Assembly (NCBI GenBank): GCA_017418765.1
Contig: JAFOMV010000153.1
Location: 1-6,743, forward strand
Length of the DNA: 6,743 bases
Source of the DNA: Ruminococcus sp.
Lineage (GTDB): Bacteria; Bacillota_A; Clostridia; Oscillospirales; Ruminococcaceae
Direction of reading: 5' to 3'
Shown here: one piece after another, positions 1 through 3,960 of the stretch
Layout: each line of letters begins with the position of its first letter
Numbering within the stretch: position 1 is the stretch's first letter
The notes under the pieces: generated by a model
Told to the model about the DNA's origin: nothing
What the model saw: the letters and a program-made list of their open reading frames with translations, nothing else
The model's database searches: none
Position numbers and translations under genes: made by a program

Positions 1-7
1 AACGTCC

Positions 8-33
8 GTAAAGCATCGCTGCGCTTGCTTTAC
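8..33. repeat. 8-bp inverted repeat, hairpin
   Basis: GTAAAGCA at 8-15 is the exact reverse complement of TGCTTTAC at 26-33, with a 10-nt loop. No T-run follows, so it does not look like an intrinsic terminator. It lies just left of the three-hairpin repeats and may belong to the 3' untranslated region of a gene outside the window. No function can be assigned. Confidence 0.5.
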
Positions 34-54
34 TGCTTTGTCAGGGGGACGCTG

Positions 55-123
55 TCTCCTAACAGGAGCCCGTCCCCTCTGTCAGCTATGCTGACATCTC
101 CCCACACTGTGGGGAGTCACCCT
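55..123. repeat. Three-hairpin repeat, copy A
   Basis: First of two 69-bp copies, spaced 96 bp start to start, that match at 66 of 69 positions. It holds three hairpins in a row: CTCCT-AAC-AGGAG (56-68), TGTCAGC-TAT-GCTGACA (80-96) and CTCCCCAC-ACT-GTGGGGAG (98-116). It ends in GTCACCCT. All three differences from copy B leave the stems paired. It has no recognisable gene and no transposase. It lies upstream of a plus-strand terminator, so it may be in the 3' untranslated region of a gene left of the window. Confidence 0.85.
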
Positions 124-150
124 CATTCACCCCCTGCAAGGGAGATAACA

Positions 151-219
151 TCTCCCAACGGGAGCCCGTCCCCTCTGTCAGCTACGCTGACATCTCCCCA
201 CACTGTGGGGAGTCACCCT
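151..219. repeat. Three-hairpin repeat, copy B
   Basis: Second 69-bp copy. Its hairpins are CTCCC-AAC-GGGAG (152-164), TGTCAGC-TAC-GCTGACA (176-192) and CTCCCCAC-ACT-GTGGGGAG (194-212). Relative to copy A, T60 and A64 have become C156 and G160, swapping one base pair for another, and T89 has become C185 in a loop. Immediately upstream, GGGAGAT at 140-146 can also pair with ATCTCCC at 150-156, so the first hairpin has a competing partner. Confidence 0.85.
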
Positions 220-232
220 TGACCCCAGAAAT

Positions 233-260
233 GCCGCCTGCGGCGGTTTTTATTATTTTT
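233..260 (+). terminator. Intrinsic terminator of a gene left of the window
   Basis: CCGCC at 234-238 pairs with GGCGG at 242-246 around a TGC loop, and G233 can wobble with T247. A T-rich tail (TTTTT ATTA TTTTT) follows on the plus strand. The gene it ends is not in the window. The two repeat copies just upstream would be co-transcribed with that gene. Confidence 0.8.
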
Positions 261-299
261 AAAAAGAATGCTGTTGCCATGAACCAAACACAGCGACGG

Positions 300-328
300 T
301 TGACAGAAAGCGCCAAAAAGGGTATAAT
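300..328 (+). promoter_or_regulatory. Perfect-consensus sigma-A promoter for the phosphoesterase
   Basis: TTGACA at 300-305 and TATAAT at 323-328 are both exact consensus hexamers separated by exactly 17 bp. The expected start is near 335, giving a leader of only about 19 nt before the ATG at 354. The ribosome site GAGGT (343-347) is 6 nt from that ATG. No operator-like palindrome was seen, so strong constitutive expression is the simplest reading. Confidence 0.9.
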
Positions 329-353
329 AGAAGAAAAAACGTGAGGTAATTCT

Positions 354-1475
354 ATGTCTTTCTGGTTAATACTGTTCGCCGTTGTGGTACTGGCTTCGCT
401 GGGCGGCGGATTCTATCTCGTCACCCGTTTTCACCGATTCTCTTTCATCGAAAAACTGGCTGAAAAGAAAAAAGCCCTGTCATGGGCTTTTTCGGTAATT
501 CCTGTTATTGCCGTTTTCGCACTGTCTGCCCTGCTGATAAACGTGTGGTCGGCTATGGTCATCATCCTGCACCTGATATTCTTCTGGATAATTTTCGACA
601 TCATCATCGGTCACCTCAGAAGAAGCTACAAGGAGGAGCGAAAGCGCAATATAGAGGGAGTTCTCGCAATTGCCTCAACTTTCTTCTACCTGCTGTCAGG
701 CTGGCACTTTGCCCACACCGTCTATCGCACTCAGTACGACCTGCAAACTACAAAAGACATCGGTGCGGATAAGATACGCATTTGCGGATTCGCCGATTCT
801 CACCTCGGAATCACCCTCGACGGCGAGAAATTTGCCGCTGAGGTGAAGAAAATGGAAGCAGAAGATCCTGATATAGTTGTGATTGCAGGCGATTTCGTTG
901 ACGATGACTCATGCCGTGAGGATATGTTAAGAGCTTGTCAGGCACTTGGCGAAATGAAGTCCACCTATGGTGTATATTACATCGACGGCAACCATGACAA
1001 AGGCTATTATCAGAGCGGACGTGATTTTACATACGACGAACTTATTTCCGAACTGAAAAAGAACAATATCACCGTTCTCAAAGACGAGGCTGTACTGGTC
1101 AATGACAGCTTCTACATCGTTGGCAGAAAAGACAAGTCCGACGAAAGCAGAATGGAGATTTCCGAACTGATGAACGGGCTTGACGAATCAAAATATACCA
1201 TCGTTCTTGACCATCAGCCTAACGATTACAAAAATGAATCAGAAGCGAATATCGACCTTGTATTTTCGGGACACACTCACGGCGGTCACAACTGGCCTGC
1301 GGGCTATATCGGACTGCTTCTCCGTGCCAACGATGCATTTTACGGCGCTGAGGAATACAATGGCACAGGCTTTATCGTAACATCAGGCATTTCAGGCTGG
1401 GCTATCCCATTCAAGACAGGCGCAAAGAGCGAATATGTCATCATGGAAGTAAATCACATAAATGCAGATCAGTGA
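354..1475 (+). CDS. Membrane-anchored metallophosphoesterase, YkuE/YaeI-like
   Basis: A 373-aa protein with an N-terminal membrane domain and a C-terminal calcineurin-like phosphoesterase domain. Hydrophobic spans lie at about residues 3-23, 42-62, 66-87 and 101-121. The positive loops 24-41 and 88-99 are predicted cytoplasmic, which places the catalytic domain outside the membrane. All dinuclear-metal motifs are present: DSH (D148, H150), GDFVDD (D180), GNHD (N213, H214), DHQP (H287) and GHTHGG (H307, H309). This order fits the COG1408 family, some members of which act on phospholipid or UDP-sugar phosphoesters. The substrate here cannot be read from sequence. The ATG is chosen because GAGGT sits 6 nt upstream behind a consensus promoter. 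The gene is monocistronic, with its own promoter and terminator. Family is sure; substrate and topology are inference. Confidence 0.93.
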   Translation: MSFWLILFAVVVLASLGGGFYLVTRFHRFSFIEKLAEKKKALSWAFSVIPVIAVFALSALLINVWSAMVIILHLIFFWIIFDIIIGHLRRSYKEERKRNIEGVLAIASTFFYLLSGWHFAHTVYRTQYDLQTTKDIGADKIRICGFADSHLGITLDGEKFAAEVKKMEAEDPDIVVIAGDFVDDDSCREDMLRACQALGEMKSTYGVYYIDGNHDKGYYQSGRDFTYDELISELKKNNITVLKDEAVLVNDSFYIVGRKDKSDESRMEISELMNGLDESKYTIVLDHQPNDYKNESEANIDLVFSGHTHGGHNWPAGYIGLLLRANDAFYGAEEYNGTGFIVTSGISGWAIPFKTGAKSEYVIMEVNHINADQ

Positions 1476-1486
1476 GAAATATTTAC

Positions 1487-1512
1487 AAAGACCGCCAAAG
1501 GCGGTCTTTTTT
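1487..1512 (+). terminator. Intrinsic terminator of the phosphoesterase gene
   Basis: A perfect 10-bp stem, AAAGACCGCC (1487-1496) with GGCGGTCTTT (1500-1509), closes on an AAA loop and runs into a T-tract to 1512. It begins 11 nt after the TGA stop at 1473-1475. Confidence 0.95.
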
Positions 1513-1518
1513 CTCAGT

Positions 1519-1557
1519 TTTTTCGGCAGACTGAGGACTGCCAAAGGCAGCCCCTAC
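1519..1557 (-). repeat. GTAGGGG palindromic element 1 (minus orientation)
   Basis: Read on the minus strand: GTAGGGG (1557-1551), a 14-nt core containing CTGCC-TTT-GGCAG, then an 18-nt flank CCTCAGTCTGCCGAAAAA (1536-1519). The same 7-nt cap, a core of identical length but different sequence, and 17 of 18 flank bases recur on the plus strand at 3579-3617. Non-coding; lies between the phosphoesterase terminator and the next operon. Confidence 0.75.
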
Positions 1558-1589
1558 GATATTCTATCCATGTTGGTTCGGTTATTGGA

Positions 1590-1612
1590 GGACGGCCAAT
1601 GGCCGTCCCTAC
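1590..1612 (-). repeat. GTAGGG palindromic element 2 (minus orientation)
   Basis: GGACGGCCA (1590-1598) and TGGCCGTCC (1600-1608) form a 9-bp palindrome with a single central base, ending in CCCTAC at 1607-1612. On the minus strand it begins GTAGGGACGG, the same cap as the other elements. The remainder of this gap (1613-1731) holds only a weak GCGCT/AGCGC hairpin (1635-1649) and an A/T-rich tract. Confidence 0.7.
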
Positions 1613-1731
1613 AAAATAATTCAGTGGGCTGATGGCGCTCGGAAAGCGCACATACATCGGTTCATCACATCTGCTTTCACTTAGTCAGAAACAAGATATA
1701 AAGTTAAAATATAAAAATATGTAAAGCCTGC

Positions 1732-1760
1732 TTGACAAAAAATGTAAAGTGTGCTATACT
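1732..1760 (+). promoter_or_regulatory. Sigma-A promoter of the regulator/membrane operon
   Basis: TTGACA at 1732-1737 and TATACT at 1755-1760 are separated by 17 bp. A second TATAAT at 1760-1765 would leave a 22-bp spacer and is less likely. The A/T-rich stretch at about 1695-1721, just upstream of the -35, could act as an UP element. The expected start is near 1767, giving a leader of about 44 nt. A GTAAAG motif lies inside the spacer. Confidence 0.85.
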
Positions 1761-1775
1761 ATAATCACAGCAAAG

Positions 1776-1791
1776 GTAAAGTAAACTTTAC
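1776..1791. promoter_or_regulatory. GTAAAG palindrome, candidate operator
   Basis: GTAAAGT-AA-ACTTTAC is a perfect 16-bp palindrome centred near +17 of the predicted transcript. Single GTAAAG half-sites also occur at 1721-1726, just upstream of the -35, and at 1744-1749, between -35 and -10. Such an arrangement around a promoter is typical of a repressor site. The Xre-type regulator encoded in the same operon (1917-2123) is the obvious candidate ligand. That assignment is inference. Confidence 0.65.
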
Positions 1792-1810
1792 AATTCAAGG
1801 AGGTAACATT

Positions 1811-1927
1811 ATGAATATACACGATTTCTTTGAAGCCGCTCTCCCGTGGATGGCAATAGCTGTATCGCTGGCGGTGGTTGCGTCCTTCAGCAAAGATGCC
1901 AAGAAGGAGCATGAACGTGAAAAATAA
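1811..1927 (+). CDS. 38-aa single-span membrane peptide
   Basis: First gene of the operon. ATG at 1811 follows a near-perfect ribosome site AAGGAGGT (1797-1804) with 6-nt spacing, which is the main reason to call so short a frame a gene. The peptide starts MNIHDFFEAALPW, has one hydrophobic span at about residues 9-26 and ends in a charged tail KDAKKEHEREK. The positive C-terminus suggests N-out, C-in. I recognise no family. Its stop overlaps the probable start of the regulator gene by 11 nt, suggesting translational coupling. It could be a real membrane peptide of the system, or a leader frame whose translation sets regulator output. Confidence 0.7.
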   Translation: MNIHDFFEAALPWMAIAVSLAVVASFSKDAKKEHEREK

Positions 1928-2123
1928 GATACAGGAACTTCGGAAAGCCCGAAAGGTCACTCAGCAGGAGCTTGCCGACGCTCTCAGCGTAACGAGACAG
2001 ACCATCATATCACTGGAAAACGGAAAATACAACGCATCCCTCACGCTTGCTCACAAGGCGGCTCAGTTCTTCGGTATCACCATTGAGGAGCTGTTCATTT
2101 TTGAGGGTGAGGAAAATTTATAA
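1917..2123 (+). CDS. Xre-family helix-turn-helix regulator, GTG start
   Basis: A 68-aa single-domain DNA-binding protein of the short Xre type common in Firmicutes. The helix-turn-helix covers about residues 15-36 (TQQELADALSVTRQTIISLENG), with the family-typical tail FFGITIEELF. GTG at 1917 is preferred. AAGGAG at 1904-1909 leaves 7 nt to it, and translation then begins MKNKIQELRKARKVTQQEL, as relatives do. The ATG at 1911 is only 1 nt from that ribosome site and adds two residues; ATG 1878 adds 13 out-of-family residues. The gene overlaps the upstream peptide gene by 11 nt and is followed 11 nt later by the first membrane gene. It lacks an effector domain, so it probably acts as a dimeric repressor, perhaps of its own operon at the GTAAAG sites. 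Confidence 0.9.
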   Translation: MKNKIQELRKARKVTQQELADALSVTRQTIISLENGKYNASLTLAHKAAQFFGITIEELFIFEGEENL

Positions 2124-2134
2124 GGAGGATCATC

Positions 2135-2566
2135 ATGGAAGAATTCAAAAAGAAAATACATACAAAGTTGATAGTAATGCAAATAATGTGCGTTCTGGTT
2201 ATTGCTTCACTGATCGTATATCAGATATTGACAAGGGATAGTGAAAGCTATTTATCAGGTGTTCTCTATGGAGTTACAGGAGCTATGGTTGCTCTGGGAA
2301 TCGGCTATTCGGTAAGATTCTATACGGCTCTGAAAGATAACGAGAAGTTGAAGGAGCTGTACATACAGCATTCCGATGAACGCAATGAACAGATATTGAA
2401 GGAATCAGCACGAACAACAAATACTATTTACCTTTTTGTGACTGCTATTGCAGCAATAGTTGCAGGTGCATTCAGTCAAACTGTTTCAATGACACTTAGT
2501 CTAATGATCGTAGTAAATTCATTTATCGGAGTAGGTGTTTCGATCTATTACAACAGGAAATTATAA
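2135..2566 (+). CDS. Four-span membrane protein with DERN motif, paralogue 1
   Basis: A 143-aa protein with hydrophobic spans at about residues 12-31, 40-60, 97-116 and 119-137. The charged loop 61-95 contains LKELYIQHSDERNEQILKE. Positive residues at both ends and in this loop place the loop, N-terminus and C-terminus in the cytoplasm. The layout resembles the DUF2178-type membrane proteins often found beside short Xre regulators; I hold that assignment loosely. AAGGAGG (2122-2128) overlaps the regulator's stop and lies 6 nt from ATG. The next gene is a paralogue of exactly the same length, with 52 of 143 residues identical by hand count and no gaps. Function unknown. Confidence 0.9.
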   Translation: MEEFKKKIHTKLIVMQIMCVLVIASLIVYQILTRDSESYLSGVLYGVTGAMVALGIGYSVRFYTALKDNEKLKELYIQHSDERNEQILKESARTTNTIYLFVTAIAAIVAGAFSQTVSMTLSLMIVVNSFIGVGVSIYYNRKL

Positions 2567-2577
2567 GGAGTATCATC

Positions 2578-3009
2578 ATGGAAAACTTCAAGAAAAAAAT
2601 TAAGTTCAGATTTCAGTTATGCACAATGTATATGTGTTCGGGAACAATGTTATATTTCCTGCTGCAACGCCTTACCGAGAACGTTCCCGACTTCTCAAAA
2701 GGTATGCTGACAGGACTTCTTGTAGGCGGCGACCTGCTTGCATTAATTTATATGATAAGATGTTGCATCCTTCTCCGTGACGAAAAGAAACTGAAAGAGG
2801 AATACATCAAGTCAACTGATGAGCGCAACAACGAGATATCCAAGGAAACAATGCGTACTGCATCAGTTATCACCCTGATGTGTACAAGCCTTGCAATAAT
2901 AATCACAGGCTTTTTCAGCATTACCGTCAGCATGACACTGTTCATCGACCTGACCGTAAGCACACTAATAGTGCTTCTTGTAAATGCCTTTTACAAGAAG
3001 AAGATGTGA
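2578..3009 (+). CDS. Four-span membrane protein with DERN motif, paralogue 2
   Basis: A 143-aa protein co-linear with its neighbour: spans at about 12-31, 42-60, 95-114 and 118-138. The loop LKEEYIKSTDERNNEISKE is the best-conserved part, together with GFFSITVSMTL (residues 111-121). The first span is almost wholly different between the two and has extra cysteines here. The 20 bases covering stop, ribosome site and start (2564-2583) match the upstream junction (2121-2140) at 19 positions, so the duplication included the ribosome site. This is the last gene of the operon; its TGA sits in a 14-bp palindrome. Possibly a heterodimer partner of paralogue 1. Function unknown. Confidence 0.9.
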   Translation: MENFKKKIKFRFQLCTMYMCSGTMLYFLLQRLTENVPDFSKGMLTGLLVGGDLLALIYMIRCCILLRDEKKLKEEYIKSTDERNNEISKETMRTASVITLMCTSLAIIITGFFSITVSMTLFIDLTVSTLIVLLVNAFYKKKM

Positions 3010-3019
3010 CATTTGTCAC
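3006..3019. repeat. 14-bp palindrome over the operon's last stop codon
   Basis: GTGACA-TT-TGTCAC is perfectly symmetric and includes the TGA stop at 3007-3009. No T-run follows, so it is unlikely to be a terminator. It may be a protein-binding site or chance. No convincing intrinsic terminator was found between 3009 and the next gene. Confidence 0.5.
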
Positions 3020-3050
3020 CGCATCAATTACATAAAACACCTGTAAATAT

Positions 3051-3093
3051 GCCCCTTTTTGTGGTAAGATATAGTCAGACCACAGAAAGGGGC
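3051..3093 (+). promoter_or_regulatory. Hairpin that hides the ribosome site of the next gene
   Basis: GCCCCTTTTTGTGGT (3051-3065) pairs with ACCACAGAAAGGGGC (3079-3093) over 15 positions. Fourteen pairs are Watson-Crick and the other is T3059 with G3085, a wobble allowed in RNA. The loop is 13 nt. The only ribosome-site candidate for the ATG at 3101, AAAGGGG (3086-3092), is wholly inside the right arm. RNA reading through from the upstream operon should therefore translate the next gene poorly. Confidence 0.65.
3062..3070 (+). promoter_or_regulatory. Candidate extended -10 promoter inside the hairpin
   Basis: TGG-TAAGAT gives the TGn extension plus a 4-of-6 match to TATAAT. The best -35 at 17-bp spacing (TGTAAA, 3042-3047) matches only 3 of 6, so recognition would rest on the extended -10. 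The expected start is near 3077, after the left arm of the hairpin, so this transcript could not fold to mask its ribosome site. Confidence 0.5.
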
Positions 3094-3100
3094 TGTTATT

Positions 3101-3574
3101 ATGAAAAAGCATGAAAAAGTATTGATGAGTATTTTCCTCGTCGGCATAGCCGCATTTATCTGCGACTTTTTATTTGAAGTATTATTACTCGATACTCCTG
3201 TCGACTATCAATTCTTCGGAGGTATAACGCAATTTCTCAGCGTATTCTTAGCCATTTCTGCCGGAGGTATCATGACGATACTGACTACTGTATGGGTCAG
3301 AAAGCGCCGTGAAGCAGGTCTGCCGCCAATATCAAAAGCATACACCATTTCATTCATACTGTCGTTCATACCGTTTTTAGCTCTTGTTATCTTTTCGGCA
3401 TCACAGGGCGATTTTGTATTCATGGGTGAAACTGTTTCCTACGGCTTTGAGGCTTTTATTGATTATATGTTAATAACGGGAATATATATTTTCAGCATTA
3501 TCGCACCTGTATTTCCTGTAATTATATTCTGGCAGATACTTTACCTGATACACCGTTACAGAAACAGAAAATAG
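3101..3574 (+). CDS. Four-span membrane protein, unknown function
   Basis: A 157-aa protein, MKKHEKVLMS at the start and HRYRNRK at the end. Hydrophobic spans lie at about residues 8-30, 41-66, 81-101 and 121-150. The short loop VRKRREAGLPPISK (66-79) is strongly positive, so both termini and this loop should be cytoplasmic. It carries no catalytic or binding motif I recognise and lacks the DERN loop of the operon before it, so it is not a third paralogue. ATG 3101 follows AAAGGGG with 8-nt spacing; that site is masked by a hairpin in read-through RNA. A separate promoter is likely. It is followed after 4 nt by a palindromic repeat cluster rather than a clear terminator. Confidence 0.85.
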   Translation: MKKHEKVLMSIFLVGIAAFICDFLFEVLLLDTPVDYQFFGGITQFLSVFLAISAGGIMTILTTVWVRKRREAGLPPISKAYTISFILSFIPFLALVIFSASQGDFVFMGETVSYGFEAFIDYMLITGIYIFSIIAPVFPVIIFWQILYLIHRYRNRK

Positions 3575-3578
3575 GATC

Positions 3579-3617
3579 GTAGGGGCGCACAGTGTGCGCC
3601 CTCAGTCTGTCGAAAAA
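3579..3617 (+). repeat. GTAGGGG palindromic element 3
   Basis: GTAGGGG cap (3579-3585), a 14-nt core within the palindrome GGGCGCAC-AGT-GTGCGCCC (3583-3601), and the flank CCTCAGTCTGTCGAAAAA (3600-3617). The flank is shared with element 1 on the opposite strand. The core is shared with the element at 3739-3767. It starts 4 nt after the stop codon of the membrane gene. Confidence 0.75.
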
Positions 3618-3624
3618 CTAATTT

Positions 3625-3651
3625 GGGGACGTCGGGGACGCCGTCCCCTAC
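3625..3651 (-). repeat. GTAGGGG palindromic element 4 (minus orientation)
   Basis: On the minus strand: GTA, stem GGGGAC (3648-3643), 12-nt loop GGCGTCCCCGAC, stem GTCCCC (3630-3625). The plus-strand GGGGACG at 3634-3640 can pair with CGTCCCC (3642-3648) instead. Together with element 3 it makes a 73-bp block (3579-3651) bounded by GTAGGGG and CCCCTAC. Confidence 0.75.
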
Positions 3652-3678
3652 AAAACATTCACGAAGAATAGCCAAATT

Positions 3679-3704
3679 GTAGGGGCTGGCGTCCTCGACA
3701 GCCC
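3679..3704 (+). repeat. GTAGGGG palindromic element 5
   Basis: GTA, then GGGGCT (3682-3687), a 12-nt loop GGCGTCCTCGAC (3688-3699) and AGCCC (3700-3704). The loop is 11 of 12 identical to that of element 4, while the inner stem pairs have changed from AC/GT to CT/AG and still pair. Confidence 0.75.
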
Positions 3705-3738
3705 AATATTTTACGATAATATATGACTTTTTTGACAA

Positions 3739-3767
3739 GCAGGGGGCGCACAGTGTACGCCCCCTGC
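3739..3767. repeat. Palindromic element 6
   Basis: A 10-bp stem GCAGGGGGCG (3739-3748) with CGCCCCCTGC (3758-3767), loop CACAGTGTA. Positions 3743-3761 match 3582-3600 of element 3 at 18 of 19, but the flanks differ: the cap is GCAGGGG and the stem is extended outward. No T-tract follows on either strand, so it is not an obvious terminator. Confidence 0.75.
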
Positions 3768-3781
3768 ATATATTAACCAAC

Positions 3782-3827
3782 AAAAAGAAAAACTCCCCGA
3801 CACTTGTCCGTATCGGAGAGTTTTTTT
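3782..3827 (-). terminator. nifJ terminator, also able to act on the plus strand
   Basis: AACTC-C-CCGA (3791-3800) pairs with TCGG-A-GAGTT (3813-3822). The internal C3796/A3817 position is a mismatch on the plus strand but a G-U wobble in minus-strand RNA, so the fold is better in the nifJ direction. T-rich tails exist both ways: TTTCTTTTTG below 3791 on the minus strand, and seven Ts at 3821-3827 on the plus strand. It therefore separates two converging units. Confidence 0.85.
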
Positions 3828-3960
3828 ATATATATTTCGGTGAACTGACTAAATCAGTACTGTGGAACACCATGGGCGGCATTCCATGCAAATGATCTTT
3901 AACGTTGAGCAAAACAGACTATGCATTAACGAGATGGCAAGCCTGCGTTCACTCGCCGAA
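3828..3960 (-). other. nifJ 3' untranslated region, no gene seen
   Basis: About 135 nt lie between the nifJ stop and its terminator. A 25-codon minus-strand frame (3926-3849) has four cysteines but no ribosome site, and the frame simply continues an out-of-frame reading of nifJ. Only small palindromes were seen, such as CATGG/CCATG at 3870-3887 and CAGTACTG at 3855-3862. Nothing here supports a named function. Confidence 0.5.

Noticed and set aside
55..219. Possible CRISPR repeat-spacer pair
   Set aside because: Only two copies, 69 bp long with three internal hairpins and a 27-bp gap; unlike any array geometry, and there are no cas genes.
25..222. 65-aa plus-strand open frame with repeated SPHTVGSHP
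   Set aside because: It is simply the two 69-bp hairpin repeats read in one frame; it has no ribosome site and no protein character.
482..772. 96-aa plus-strand frame inside the phosphoesterase gene
   Set aside because: Out-of-frame shadow; the overlapping frame has all metal-binding motifs.
1754..1960. 68-aa minus-strand frame across the operon start
   Set aside because: Runs opposite to the promoter, operator and 38-aa gene and has no ribosome site.
2748..2963. 71-aa minus-strand frame inside paralogue 2
   Set aside because: Shadow of a gene whose reading frame is supported by its paralogue.
3579..3651. Insertion sequence or complete MITE
   Set aside because: The 7-bp inverted ends are suggestive, but there is no transposase and no visible target duplication, so it is kept as paired palindromic elements.
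3556..3783. 75-aa minus-strand frame between the membrane gene and nifJ
   Set aside because: Composed of the palindromic repeats, crosses the end of a plus-strand gene, and has no ribosome site.
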